This document shows, in pieces, positions 1 to 9,108 of a stretch of DNA of 64,000 nucleotides. Below the pieces are notes generated by a model. It did not search any database, was not told the DNA's origin, and saw only the letters and a program-made list of their open reading frames with translations. The position numbers and the translations under genes are program-made. This DNA comes from Lachnospiraceae bacterium (GTDB lineage: Bacteria > Bacillota > Clostridia > Lachnospirales > Lachnospiraceae). The stretch lies in NCBI GenBank assembly GCA_022787145.1, contig JALFVM010000058.1, forward strand, positions 1-64,000, read 5' to 3'. Every line of letters starts with the position of its first letter. The first letter of the stretch is position 1.

Positions 1-36
1 AAGGATACGACGGAAATTCCGGTAATTGATGAATAA
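1..36 (+). CDS. 3' end of an unidentified upstream gene
   Basis: The window opens in an open frame that ends with TAA at 34-36 and encodes only KDTTEIPVID E before the stop. An intrinsic terminator follows 17 bases later, which fits the end of a transcription unit. In related gene orders spoIIIA or acc genes lie just before asp23, but eleven residues do not allow identification. Confidence 0.4.
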   Translation, partial: KDTTEIPVIDE

Positions 37-52
37 GAACATCATGTTCTGG

Positions 53-81
53 CGGCTGGCAAATTTTGTCAGCCGTTTTTT
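53..81 (+). terminator. Intrinsic terminator before asp23
   Basis: CGGCTGGC (53-60) pairs with GTCAGCCG (68-75) with one G-U pair, followed by a run of T. It closes the unit upstream of asp23. Confidence 0.8.
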
Positions 82-109
82 GCAGTATGCATTCGTCAAG
101 AAAAAAAAC

Positions 110-138
110 TTTTATTTTTGTGTTACATTTGGTATAAT
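110..138 (+). promoter_or_regulatory. Probable asp23 promoter
   Basis: A perfect TATAAT lies at 133-138, 17 bases after a weak TTTTAT (110-115). The -35 match is poor, so only the -10 element is well supported. Confidence 0.4.
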
Positions 139-173
139 AACCAGAGACGTATGAATCATGAGGAGGTCTTATT

Positions 174-560
174 ATGGCAGAAAAAAGAAACATATATAAG
201 ATACATGAAAATGGCGGCATGGGTGCTGTTCGTGTTGCGGACAGTGTTGTGGCCATTATTGCAGGACTTGCGGCTACAGAAGTAGAAGGAGTTGCTTCGA
301 TGGCCGGCAATATTACCAATGAATTGGTAGCAAAGCTTGGAATGAAAAATTTGTCCAAAGGCGTTCGGATTGACGTTCTGGAAGATGTAGTTACCGTGGA
401 ACTGAATCTGAATATAGAGTATGGCTATAATATTTTGGAAACCAGCAAAACCGTACAGGAAAAAGTAAAAGCTGCCATTGAAAATATGACTGGTTTGACT
501 GTTGCGGATGTAAATGTTCGAATCGCCGGAGTGAATATGGACAATGAAAAAGGAAAGTAA
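174..560 (+). CDS. asp23: Asp23/Gls24 family envelope-stress protein
   Basis: A 128-residue protein of the Asp23/Gls24 family, small proteins tied to envelope homeostasis in Firmicutes. The typical core is visible: a gly/ala-rich N-terminal segment reading VRVADSVVAIIAGLAA, then a segment on GV-type strands, a GVRIDVLEDVVTVELNLNIEYGYN strand-rich middle seen in parts, and a C-terminal helix ending in a DVNVRIAGV strand. The start at 174 has AGGAGG eight bases upstream. Its position directly before nusB is typical of Clostridia. A hairpin overlaps its stop codon and probably lowers read-through into nusB. The family is clear, the molecular role is not. Confidence 0.85.
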   Translation: MAEKRNIYKIHENGGMGAVRVADSVVAIIAGLAATEVEGVASMAGNITNELVAKLGMKNLSKGVRIDVLEDVVTVELNLNIEYGYNILETSKTVQEKVKAAIENMTGLTVADVNVRIAGVNMDNEKGK

Positions 561-576
561 ACCTTTCCTTTTTTTC
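548..576 (+). terminator. Hairpin with T-tract overlapping the asp23 stop
   Basis: AAGGAAAG (550-557) pairs with CTTTCCTT (563-570) and is followed by T7. It overlaps the asp23 stop codon, so it may be a partial terminator that sets the asp23 to nusB ratio. Confidence 0.65.
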
Positions 577-604
577 TATGTAGGATGAAGAAATGGAGGA
601 AATC

Positions 605-1009
605 ATGGGGAGACGAGAATTAAGAGAACATATATTTAAACTGCTTTTTATGAGTGATTTTAATGAGGGAGAGGAGATGAATGACCAGCTTGCTATGTAT
701 TTTGACGGTCTGGAAGTCTTAAAAGAGAAAGACCAGGAATATATGCAGGAAAAATATCAGAAGATTAAAGAGCATCTGGATGAGATTGATGCATTGCTCA
801 ATGAGAAATCAAAAGGCTGGAAGACGAGCCGTATGAGCAAAGTGGATTTAAGTATTCTTCGTCTGGCTGTTTATGAGATGAAATTTGATGAGGATGTTCC
901 GGTAAAGGTTGCGATTAATGAGGCTGTTGAGATTGCAAAATCATTCGGCGGTGATGCTTCTGCATCATTTGTAAATGGCATTCTTGGGAAAATTGCAAAA
1001 GATGAATAA
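605..1009 (+). CDS. nusB: Transcription antitermination factor NusB
   Basis: A 134-residue all-helical NusB, the RNA-binding factor that joins NusE (S10) at boxA to prevent premature termination in rRNA operons. The N-terminal MGRRELREHIFKLLF and the C-terminal region with DVPVKVAINEAVEIAKSF and a FVNGILGKIA end are family hallmarks. I chose the ATG at 605 over the one at 593 because GGAGG at 595-599 sits at the right distance. The xseA start overlaps its stop, so the genes are translationally coupled. Confidence 0.93.
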   Translation: MGRRELREHIFKLLFMSDFNEGEEMNDQLAMYFDGLEVLKEKDQEYMQEKYQKIKEHLDEIDALLNEKSKGWKTSRMSKVDLSILRLAVYEMKFDEDVPVKVAINEAVEIAKSFGGDASASFVNGILGKIAKDE

Positions 1010-2222
1010 TGTTTATTCTGTAGGGCAGGTGAATGCCTACATTAAAAATATGTTCACACAGGACTTCATGCTAAAGTGCATCAGCGTAAAGGGTGAAGTG
1101 TCAAATTGTAAATATCACACATCTGGACATATCTATTTTTCTTTGAAGGATGAGACGGGGACTGTCAATTGTGTTATGTTTGCCGGACAGCGCCGTGGCT
1201 TGGCTTTTGCCATGAAAAACGGGGATAAGGTAGTTGTGCATGGCAGCGTCAGCGTTTATGAACGGGATGGGCGTTATCAGCTCTACGCCAGAGAAATTTC
1301 ACTGGAGGGAGCAGGACTTCTCTATGAGAAATATCTTGCACTCAAACAGGAACTGGAAGAGATGGGAATGTTTGCCCCGGAATATAAGCAGCCGATTCCG
1401 CGTTTTGTCAGAACATTGGGAGTGGTGACTGCACCTACTGGTGCGGCTATTCAGGATATCCGTAACATTTCCTATCGCAGAAATCCTTATTTGCAGATTG
1501 TTTTATATCCGGCTCTTGTGCAGGGTGAGGGAGCAGTTAGAAGTATTGTGAAAGGAATCCAGATGCTTGACGCATCTGGTGTGGATGTGATCATCGTCGG
1601 AAGAGGCGGAGGTTCGATTGAAGATTTGTGGGCTTTCAATGAAGAGGAAGTAGCGAGGGCAATCTTCAATTGCAAAACACCGGTCATATCAGCGGTTGGT
1701 CATCAGACAGATACGACTATCGCAGACTTTGTCGCAGATTTGCGTGCACCGACTCCCTCTGCAGCAGCAGAGCTGGCTGTGTATGATTATCGAAGCGTTT
1801 TGGAATGTTTTCGGGAATATGAAACAAGATTTGGCAGAGGACTTGAGAGACATTTACTGCTTACTAAGAGCAGACTACGTCAGTATCAGACAAAGCTAAG
1901 TTATCTCGGTCCCGAAAATCAGATTCGGGAAAAAAGGCAGTTCCTTGCACAGATGCAGGAGCAAATGGAGTCTGTTATGAACCGAAGAATTTCAGACAGT
2001 CGGCACAGGCTGGAGTTATCCATTGAACGAATGAAGGGTCTGTCGCCTCTTGACAAGCTAAAACAGGGATATTCCTATGTATCGGATGAGAATGGAAAAA
2101 ATATAACAAGCAGCGATCAGGTGAAGGCAGGAAAATTGCTTTCGATTCAGCTTGCGGACGGCGAGATTCTGGCGAGAGCGGAAAAGATAAGAAAAGTCAA
2201 CAGAGGGAAGATAGATGGCTAA
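1002..2222 (+). CDS. xseA: Exodeoxyribonuclease VII large subunit
   Basis: A 406-residue catalytic subunit of exonuclease VII, which degrades single-stranded DNA to oligonucleotides in the cytoplasm. The N-terminal OB fold is visible around VSNCKYHTSGHIYFSLKD, the catalytic region carries GRGGGSIEDLWAFNEE near residue 200, and a long coiled-coil follows (residues about 260-350). The ATG at 1002 overlaps the nusB stop and matches the usual family N-terminus; an ATG at 975 would lengthen the overlap. The small subunit gene xseB overlaps its 3' end by 8 bases. Confidence 0.95.
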   Translation: MNNVYSVGQVNAYIKNMFTQDFMLKCISVKGEVSNCKYHTSGHIYFSLKDETGTVNCVMFAGQRRGLAFAMKNGDKVVVHGSVSVYERDGRYQLYAREISLEGAGLLYEKYLALKQELEEMGMFAPEYKQPIPRFVRTLGVVTAPTGAAIQDIRNISYRRNPYLQIVLYPALVQGEGAVRSIVKGIQMLDASGVDVIIVGRGGGSIEDLWAFNEEEVARAIFNCKTPVISAVGHQTDTTIADFVADLRAPTPSAAAELAVYDYRSVLECFREYETRFGRGLERHLLLTKSRLRQYQTKLSYLGPENQIREKRQFLAQMQEQMESVMNRRISDSRHRLELSIERMKGLSPLDKLKQGYSYVSDENGKNITSSDQVKAGKLLSIQLADGEILARAEKIRKVNRGKIDG

Positions 2223-2427
2223 AAAGGAAAACAGGTCAATTGAAGAAGCAATGGAAGCATTGGATCAGATTGCAAAACGACTGGAAAGCAATGAAATTAC
2301 GCTGGAAGAGTCGTTTCAGATCTACAAAGAAGGAATGGAACTTTTGCAGTACTGCAGCAGGAAAATTGATACAGTAGAGAAGAAAATGCTTCAGATGAAT
2401 GAGGATGGTACAGTCAGTGAATTTTAA
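2215..2427 (+). CDS. xseB: Exodeoxyribonuclease VII small subunit
   Basis: A 70-residue helical-hairpin protein that binds the XseA coiled coil in multiple copies. The pattern SIEEAMEALDQIAKRLESNE followed by LEESFQIYKEGMELL is typical. It overlaps xseA upstream and ispA downstream, as in many Firmicutes. Confidence 0.93.
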   Translation: MAKKENRSIEEAMEALDQIAKRLESNEITLEESFQIYKEGMELLQYCSRKIDTVEKKMLQMNEDGTVSEF

Positions 2428-3304
2428 AGAAGAATTACAGGAAAGAACCGGGCAGGTAAATGAATTGATTCAGAAGTTTCTTCCAAAGGAAGAAGGATTT
2501 GCGGCAGAATTAGCACAGGCGATGAATTACAGTATGACAGCAGGAGGAAAGCGTCTGCGTCCGATTCTCATGTGGGAATCGTATCGCCTTTTTGGCGGAA
2601 AAGGACAGGTGGTAGCGCCGTTTATGGCAGCTATGGAGATGATTCATACACATTCCCTGATTCACGATGATCTTCCTGCTCTGGATAATGATGAATATAG
2701 AAGAGGAAAAAAGACGACCCATGCACAATTCGGGGAGGCAATGGGAATACTAAGCGGAGATGCGCTTCTTAACTACGCATATGAGGTGGCGTTTCATGCA
2801 TTTTATCTGGAACCTGATAACAAAAATATTCCTCTGGCACTGCAGATCCTCTCGTCTAAGACGGGGATTTATGGTATGCTTGGAGGACAGAGTGTTGATG
2901 TGACAAATGAGGGTAAAGAAATTTCGGAAGAAATGCTGCTTTATATTTACGAAAATAAAACATCGGCACTGATTGAAGCTTCTATGATGGTCGGCGCGGC
3001 GCTGGCAGGAGCTTCTGACGAAAAAATCCGCGGGATGGAACAGGTGGCGTCAAAAGTGGGGCTGGCTTTTCAGATACAGGATGATATTCTGGATGTGACG
3101 AGTACAACAGAAGAATTAGGAAAACCTGTTCACAGTGATGAAAAGAATCAGAAGGTAACGTATGTGACACTTTATGGAATTGAGCAGGCTGCCAAAAAGG
3201 TGGAGATGCTGTCTCGGGAGGCCATTTTTATGCTGGATATTTTGAAGGAAAAAAATGAATTCCTGCGTGAATTGATTCTTTCGCTGATTACCCGCACCAA
3301 ATAA
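2399..3304 (+). CDS. ispA: Farnesyl/geranyl diphosphate synthase (polyprenyl synthetase family)
   Basis: A short-chain trans-prenyltransferase of about 301 residues that condenses IPP with allylic diphosphates for quinone-independent isoprenoids and undecaprenyl synthesis. The first Asp-rich motif DDLPALDND is near residue 84 and the second, QDDILD, near residue 226, with GGKRLRP in the N-terminal part. The ATG at 2399 overlaps xseB by 29 bases. ATG 2405 or GTG 2417, which would give a family-like MNFKEEL start, are equally plausible. It sits beside dxs, the first enzyme of the MEP pathway. Confidence 0.92.
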   Translation: MRMVQSVNFKEELQERTGQVNELIQKFLPKEEGFAAELAQAMNYSMTAGGKRLRPILMWESYRLFGGKGQVVAPFMAAMEMIHTHSLIHDDLPALDNDEYRRGKKTTHAQFGEAMGILSGDALLNYAYEVAFHAFYLEPDNKNIPLALQILSSKTGIYGMLGGQSVDVTNEGKEISEEMLLYIYENKTSALIEASMMVGAALAGASDEKIRGMEQVASKVGLAFQIQDDILDVTSTTEELGKPVHSDEKNQKVTYVTLYGIEQAAKKVEMLSREAIFMLDILKEKNEFLRELILSLITRTK

Positions 3305-3319
3305 TGGGGTGGTATACGA

Positions 3320-5179
3320 ATGATTTTAGACAACATCAAAAAACCAAATGATATTCATAAAATTCCGCTGGAACAGTTTCCGGCACTGGCAGAGGAAATC
3401 CGCAGTTTTCTGATTGAAAGTATCAGCAAAACAGGAGGACATCTGGGTTCAAATCTTGGTGTAGTGGAACTGACGATGGCGTTGCATAACGTGATGCATT
3501 TCCCGGAGGACAAACTGATCTGGGATGTGGGGCATCAGGCATATACGCATAAAATTCTTACAGGAAGAAAAGATGCGTTTTTGGATCTGCGAAAAGAGGG
3601 AGGCTTAAGTGGATTTCCAAAACGCAGCGAAAGCGACTGCGATTCTTTTGATACAGGGCACAGCTCTACCTCCATCTCGGCAGGTGTCGGGTATGTAAAG
3701 GCAAGAGAACTGACAGGCGGAGATTATCGTGTCGTTTCTGTGATCGGGGATGGTGCCCTTACCGGCGGAATGGCATATGAGGCTTTGAACAATGCCTCGA
3801 CATTAAAGTCTAATTTTATTATTGTTTTAAATGATAACAACATGTCAATTTCCAAGAGTGTAGGCGGCATGTCGTCTTATCTTGCCGATATTCGTACGGC
3901 ACAGGCGTATACGGGATTGAAAATGAATGTGACTAAGACACTCAATAAGATCCCGAAGGTTGGTGCTCCTATTGTTAAGGCGGTGCGCAGTACGAAAAGT
4001 GGAATCAAACAGCTGATTATTCCTGGAATGCTGTTTGAAAATATGGGGCTGACTTATCTGGGACCGGTAGACGGACATAATATGAGTCAGATGATGAAAT
4101 TATTGAATGAGGCAAAACGCGTAGACGGGCCGGTTGTAGTGCATGTTTTGACCCAGAAGGGAAGAGGATATGATCCGGCTGTTCGTCATCCGGCGCGTTT
4201 TCATGGGACAACTGCTTTTGAAATAAAGACCGGGCTTCCGCTTCAGTCAAAAGGAAAGGCTACCTATACCGATGTTTTTTCTACGGTTATGCGAAAACTT
4301 GGAGAGAGAGAACCGAAACTTGCGGCGATTACAGCGGCAATGCCTACCGGAACCGGCCTGAAACGTTTTGCGAGTATGTTTCCGGAACGATTCTTTGATG
4401 TTGGAATTGCGGAAGAACATGCAGTGACGTTTGCGGCAGGACTTGCTCTGGGCGGAATGATTCCGGTATTTGCTGTATACTCTTCCTTCCTGCAGAGAGG
4501 ATTTGATCAGCTGATTCATGATATCTGTATGCAAAAACTCCATGTTGTGTTTGCAATAGACAGAGCCGGACTGGTAGGAAGTGACGGGGAGACCCATCAG
4601 GGATGCTTTGATTTGTCGTATCTGTCTTTGATTCCCAATATGGCGGTGATGGCTCCGAAAAACAAATGGGAGTTGTCAGATATGATAAAATTTGCTGTTG
4701 CTTATGATGGGCCTGTGGCAGTGCGTTATCCGAGGGGAACTGCTTATGACGGGCTGGAGGAATGCAGGGACCGGATTGTCCTTGGAAAGGCAGAACGCAT
4801 CCATAAAGGAAGTCAGGTCGCTGTAATTGCGATAGGAAGCATGGTAGAGATGGCCCAGCAGGCTTATGAAAAATTAGTGAGGGAAGAGATCCGTACGACA
4901 ATGATCAATGCACGATTTGTCAAACCGCTGGATACCGCTTGCCTGGATAAGCTGGCAGCAGAGCATCATACCATTATTACAGTTGAGGAAAATGTAAGAA
5001 ATGGTGGTTTTGGACAGCGTGTATCGGATTACATGCTGGAGCATCATCCGGATGTGACTGTCCGGGTACTCGCCATCGAGGATTGCTTTGTGGAGCAGGG
5101 CAACGTGGCGGATTTGCGCAGAGAACTGGGGCTTGATGGAGAATCCATTGCTGCGGTGGTAAAGGAGTATTGGAAATAA
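3320..5179 (+). CDS. dxs: 1-deoxy-D-xylulose-5-phosphate synthase
   Basis: A 619-residue thiamine diphosphate enzyme that condenses pyruvate and glyceraldehyde-3-phosphate, the entry step of MEP isoprenoid synthesis. The N-terminal half has the GHQAYTHKILTGR segment and the ThDP/Mg motif GDGALTGGMAYEALNN near residue 150. The central part has the catalytic-Glu segment VGIAEEHAVTFAAGLA near residue 370, and a transketolase C-terminal domain follows. Length is normal. It is followed with no gap by tlyA. Confidence 0.97.
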   Translation: MILDNIKKPNDIHKIPLEQFPALAEEIRSFLIESISKTGGHLGSNLGVVELTMALHNVMHFPEDKLIWDVGHQAYTHKILTGRKDAFLDLRKEGGLSGFPKRSESDCDSFDTGHSSTSISAGVGYVKARELTGGDYRVVSVIGDGALTGGMAYEALNNASTLKSNFIIVLNDNNMSISKSVGGMSSYLADIRTAQAYTGLKMNVTKTLNKIPKVGAPIVKAVRSTKSGIKQLIIPGMLFENMGLTYLGPVDGHNMSQMMKLLNEAKRVDGPVVVHVLTQKGRGYDPAVRHPARFHGTTAFEIKTGLPLQSKGKATYTDVFSTVMRKLGEREPKLAAITAAMPTGTGLKRFASMFPERFFDVGIAEEHAVTFAAGLALGGMIPVFAVYSSFLQRGFDQLIHDICMQKLHVVFAIDRAGLVGSDGETHQGCFDLSYLSLIPNMAVMAPKNKWELSDMIKFAVAYDGPVAVRYPRGTAYDGLEECRDRIVLGKAERIHKGSQVAVIAIGSMVEMAQQAYEKLVREEIRTTMINARFVKPLDTACLDKLAAEHHTIITVEENVRNGGFGQRVSDYMLEHHPDVTVRVLAIEDCFVEQGNVADLRRELGLDGESIAAVVKEYWK

Positions 5180-5983
5180 ATGAAAGAACGATTAGATGTA
5201 TTACTGGTAAACAGACAGCTTGCCACATCGAGAGAGAAGGCAAAGGCTGTGATTATGTCAGGAAATGTGTATGTGGAAGGTCAGAAGGAAGATAAAGCCG
5301 GCTCGATGTTTCCTGACACAGTAAAGATTGAGGTGAGAGGCAATACGCTTCCTTATGTAAGTCGTGGAGGGCTGAAGCTAGAGAAAGCGATGACACATTT
5401 TGGACTGACTTTAGAGGGAAAGGTCTGTATGGATGTGGGCTCCTCTACAGGGGGCTTTACAGATTGTATGCTGCAAAACGGAGCCGTCAAAGTATATGCC
5501 ATCGACGTAGGACACGGACAGCTTGACTGGAAGCTTCGCAATGATCCGCGCGTGGTATGTATGGAAAAGACGAATATTCGTTATGTAGTTCCTGCTGATA
5601 TACAGGAATTGGCAGAATTTTCTTCCATAGATGTGTCGTTTATTTCTCTGACGAAGGTGCTTGGACCGGTAAAAGAACTTCTGACGGAACATGGCGAGAT
5701 TGTCTGCCTGATCAAACCGCAGTTTGAGGCAGGAAGAGAGAAGGTTGGAAAGAAAGGGGTTGTGCGCGATCCGGCTGTGCACAAGGAAGTGATCGAAAAG
5801 GTGATTTCCTACAGCAAAGAACTGGGATTTGGCATTCATCACCTGGAATTTTCACCGATTAAAGGACCGGAAGGAAATATTGAATATCTTCTTCATATAC
5901 GAAAGAATCAAGCAGAATATCAAACAGATGTGGATGTGGATGCAGTTGTGACACAGGCACATCTGGAGCTTGACAAAAGGTGA
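5180..5983 (+). CDS. tlyA: TlyA family rRNA 2'-O-methyltransferase
   Basis: A 267-residue protein with an N-terminal S4 RNA-binding domain (residues about 1-65) and an FtsJ/RrmJ-like SAM-dependent methyltransferase domain with the motif DVGSSTGGFTDCML near residue 85. TlyA homologues 2'-O-methylate cytidines in 16S and 23S rRNA. The start codon immediately follows the dxs stop, indicating coupled expression. Confidence 0.92.
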   Translation: MKERLDVLLVNRQLATSREKAKAVIMSGNVYVEGQKEDKAGSMFPDTVKIEVRGNTLPYVSRGGLKLEKAMTHFGLTLEGKVCMDVGSSTGGFTDCMLQNGAVKVYAIDVGHGQLDWKLRNDPRVVCMEKTNIRYVVPADIQELAEFSSIDVSFISLTKVLGPVKELLTEHGEIVCLIKPQFEAGREKVGKKGVVRDPAVHKEVIEKVISYSKELGFGIHHLEFSPIKGPEGNIEYLLHIRKNQAEYQTDVDVDAVVTQAHLELDKR

Positions 5984-5987
5984 CATC

Positions 5988-6851
5988 ATGCGTAATTTTT
6001 TTATGATAACAAATGCACAGAAAGATCCCGATTGGGAAATCACGCATAAAATTGTAACATATTTGAGGCAGAATCATTGTGTCTGCAATGTAGGGGAGGG
6101 TGGAAAGAGAAAAAATAAAGGCTCTTATCATTATACAGATGCAGATCAGATTCCGGAGGATGCAGAATGTATCATTGTACTTGGCGGCGATGGAACGCTT
6201 TTGCAGGCAGCCAGAGATGTGGTACACAGACAGCTGCCTTTGTTCGGCATTAATATGGGAACGCTTGGCTATCTGGCGGAAGTCGGAAAACAGTCGATTT
6301 ATCCGGCTCTGGATCAGATGATTATGGGAGATTATGAAATTGAGCAGAGAATGATGCTAAAAGGCAGTGTTTACCGCAAAAATGAGCTGGTGGGTGAGGA
6401 TATTGCGCTGAATGACATCGTCATTGGGAGAGATGGTCCTTTGCGTGTCATTGGATTTAAGAATTACGTCAATGAAGAATATCTGAATTCTTATAATGCA
6501 GATGGTATTATCGTTTCTACGCCTACCGGTTCTACCGGATACAGTCTGTCAGCGGGAGGTCCGATTATTTCGCCTGAGGCAAGAATGATGATGATCACTC
6601 CTCTGGCAGCGCATACGCTGAATTCGAGGAGTATCATTCTTCCGGCAGAGGATATCATTAAAGTGGAACTGGGGCCGGGACGCAGGCAGGCAGAAGAACG
6701 AGGACTGGCTAATTTTGACGGAGATACGACGATTGCCATGAAGACAGGAGATAAAATTGTCATTCGTCAGTCGGAGATGAGTACAAAGATTGTAAAATTG
6801 AATCGTATGAGTTTTGTGGAAGTATTGAGACAGAAATTGGGCAGTAATTAA
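5988..6851 (+). CDS. nadK: NAD kinase
   Basis: A 287-residue ATP-NAD kinase that makes NADP. The GGDGTLLQAAR motif is near residue 62, followed by NMGTLGYLAEV, and the substrate loop TPTGSTGYSLSAGGPII lies near residue 180. ATG 5988 is preferred because AAGGTG lies six bases upstream and it fits the family N-terminus. It sits between tlyA and argR, the usual order in Clostridia. Confidence 0.95.
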   Translation: MRNFFMITNAQKDPDWEITHKIVTYLRQNHCVCNVGEGGKRKNKGSYHYTDADQIPEDAECIIVLGGDGTLLQAARDVVHRQLPLFGINMGTLGYLAEVGKQSIYPALDQMIMGDYEIEQRMMLKGSVYRKNELVGEDIALNDIVIGRDGPLRVIGFKNYVNEEYLNSYNADGIIVSTPTGSTGYSLSAGGPIISPEARMMMITPLAAHTLNSRSIILPAEDIIKVELGPGRRQAEERGLANFDGDTTIAMKTGDKIVIRQSEMSTKIVKLNRMSFVEVLRQKLGSN

Positions 6852-6871
6852 GCGATGTTGGAGAGTACACG

Positions 6872-7327
6872 ATGAAGCTGAAAAGACATACAAAAATATT
6901 AGAACTGATTCATGAATATGAGATTGAAACGCAGGAGGAACTTGCTCAGCGCCTGGAGGAGGCTGGTTTTAAAGTGACACAGGCAACTGTATCCAGAGAT
7001 ATCCGCGAGCTGTGCCTGACGAAAGTAGCGAATAAAAAGGGACGCAGTGTTTATGCGGTACTTCAGGGACAGAATCCAAATCTCAGTGAAAAATATTCCA
7101 GAGTGCTTCGGGATGCTTTTGTCTCTATGGACACAGCTCAGAACATTCTTGTCATCAAAACGGTTCCCGGAATGGCGATGGGTGTGGCAGCTGCGCTGGA
7201 CGAGTTGAAATTCAGTGAGATTATCGGAAGTATTGCCGGAGATGATACGGTTATATCTGTGATCAAAACAGCCGACCAGAGCCTGCTTGTGATGGAGAAG
7301 CTGCGTAAAATATTGGAGAAATTGTAA
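6872..7327 (+). CDS. argR: Arginine repressor ArgR/AhrC
   Basis: A 151-residue hexameric arginine-dependent regulator. The N-terminal winged helix contains QATVSRDIRELCLTKV (residues about 37-52), and the C-terminal oligomerization and arginine-binding domain carries GSIAGDDTVISVIKT. The location between nadK and recN is conserved in Firmicutes and does not by itself imply local control of arginine genes. Confidence 0.94.
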   Translation: MKLKRHTKILELIHEYEIETQEELAQRLEEAGFKVTQATVSRDIRELCLTKVANKKGRSVYAVLQGQNPNLSEKYSRVLRDAFVSMDTAQNILVIKTVPGMAMGVAAALDELKFSEIIGSIAGDDTVISVIKTADQSLLVMEKLRKILEKL

Positions 7328-7341
7328 CTAGAGGTATATGA

Positions 7342-9036
7342 ATGTTATTAAATTTACATGTGAAAAATCTGGCTTTGATTCGTGAGAGTGAAGTGGAATT
7401 TGAGCCGGGGCTGAATATCCTGACGGGTGAGACAGGTGCAGGTAAATCGATTTTGCTTGGATCTGTCCAGCTTGCTCTGGGCGGCAAAATGTCGCGGGAG
7501 ATGATTCGGGAAAATGCAGATTACGGATTGGTGGAACTGCTTTTTTCCGTTGATGATCCCAGAGTGGAGGAAAAGCTGAAAGCGATGGATGTATATCCGG
7601 AGGAAGGACAGATTCTTCTGACGCGCCGCGTTATGGAAAACAGAAGCGTATGCAGAATCAACGGAGAGACCTGTACGATGGCCCGTATGAAACAGGCTGC
7701 GTCGTATCTTTTGGATATTCATGGTCAGCATGAACATCAGTCCCTTCTCTATAAAAACAAACAACTGGAAATTCTGGACGATTTTGGGAAAGATCAGATC
7801 TGGCAGGTCAAAGAAAAGGTTTCTTCTGTCTATCATCAATATACAGACATAAAAAAGCACCTCTTGGCACAATCTATGGATGAAGAACAGAGAAAAAGAG
7901 AGGTTTCTTTTCTTGAATTTGAAATTCATGAGATTGAAGAAGCTGCACTGATGCCGGGAGAAGATGAGCAACTGGAACAGCAATACCGTAAGCTTAATAA
8001 CAGCAAAAGAATTGCGCAAGCACTTCAGACAGCTCATGGATGTACAGGATACGATGCCCCTTCCTGCGCTGGCGAACTGGTTGGGCAGGCGCTGTATTGT
8101 GTGTCCGGTGTTTCGGATTTTGATCCTCAGATTGCGAGTTTGGAAAGCATGCTCAGTGATATTGATGGATTGCTCAATGATTTTAACCGGGAACTTTCTT
8201 CGTATATGGAGAGCCTTACTTTTGAGGAAGAGGATTTTTATCAGATTGAGCAGAGACTGGATTTGATCAACAATCTCAAGGCAAAATATGGAAGTTCGAT
8301 TGAGCAAATCCAAGAATACCAGAAAAAGCAGCAGGAAAAACTGGAATTTCTGCAGGAATATGAAACCAACCGCATGCGGATGGAAGAAGAATATACAAAG
8401 ATTACAGAACAGCTGGAGACTGCCTGTCAGGAACTGACCAGTGTGCGAAAAGCCTGTGCGAAAGATCTGGAAAAGGAAGTAATCTTGCAGCTTCAGGATT
8501 TAAATTTCCTGGATGTAAAATTTGAGATTCATTTTGAGAGAGCAACTTCGTATTCTGCAAATGGCGTAGACGACGTGGAATATCAGATTTCTACGAACCC
8601 GGGAGAGCCGATGAAGCCGCTTGGAAAAGTTGTTTCCGGCGGTGAGCTGAGTCGTATTATGCTGGCAATTAAGACTTTGCTGGCAGATAAGGATGAAGTG
8701 GGAACCTTGATTTTTGATGAGATTGATACGGGAATCAGTGGAAGAACGGCACAGATGGTATCGGAAAAAATGGCAAGAATCGGAAGAAAGAGGCAGGTGC
8801 TTTGTATCACCCATCTTCCGCAGATTGCGTCCATGGCAGATTGTCATTTTGTGATTACAAAAAATTTTGACGGACAGGAAACTGTGACAAAAATTGAAAA
8901 ATTAAATCAGGAAAATTCTGTCAAAGAACTTGCGAGACTTCTTGGCGGTGCTGAGATTACCGATAAAATTCTGGAAAGCGCCAGTGAGATGAAACTATTG
9001 GCACAGAAACAAAAAAATACAAGAGTACATTCTTAA
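7342..9036 (+). CDS. recN: DNA repair protein RecN
   Basis: A 564-residue SMC-like ATPase for double-strand break repair. Walker A GETGAGKSILL is near residue 28, coiled-coil arms occupy roughly 160-370, and the C-terminal half has the signature SGGELSRIMLAIK with Walker B TLIFDEIDTGISGRTAQ. Length fits the family. A terminator separates it from spoIVB. Confidence 0.95.
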   Translation: MLLNLHVKNLALIRESEVEFEPGLNILTGETGAGKSILLGSVQLALGGKMSREMIRENADYGLVELLFSVDDPRVEEKLKAMDVYPEEGQILLTRRVMENRSVCRINGETCTMARMKQAASYLLDIHGQHEHQSLLYKNKQLEILDDFGKDQIWQVKEKVSSVYHQYTDIKKHLLAQSMDEEQRKREVSFLEFEIHEIEEAALMPGEDEQLEQQYRKLNNSKRIAQALQTAHGCTGYDAPSCAGELVGQALYCVSGVSDFDPQIASLESMLSDIDGLLNDFNRELSSYMESLTFEEEDFYQIEQRLDLINNLKAKYGSSIEQIQEYQKKQQEKLEFLQEYETNRMRMEEEYTKITEQLETACQELTSVRKACAKDLEKEVILQLQDLNFLDVKFEIHFERATSYSANGVDDVEYQISTNPGEPMKPLGKVVSGGELSRIMLAIKTLLADKDEVGTLIFDEIDTGISGRTAQMVSEKMARIGRKRQVLCITHLPQIASMADCHFVITKNFDGQETVTKIEKLNQENSVKELARLLGGAEITDKILESASEMKLLAQKQKNTRVHS

Positions 9037-9056
9037 ATAATTCACATAATAAGAGA

Positions 9057-9083
9057 GGATATAGCTGGTCTATATCCTTTTTA
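9057..9083 (+). terminator. Intrinsic terminator after recN
   Basis: AGGATATAG (9057-9065) pairs with CTATATCCT and is followed by a T tract. Confidence 0.75.
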
Positions 9084-9108
9084 TTATGCGAAAAGGATGT
9101 GATGAGAG

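Noticed and set aside
7354..8313. Minus-strand frame of 319 codons opposite recN
   Set aside because: It overlaps intact recN completely and shows no domain or start signal.
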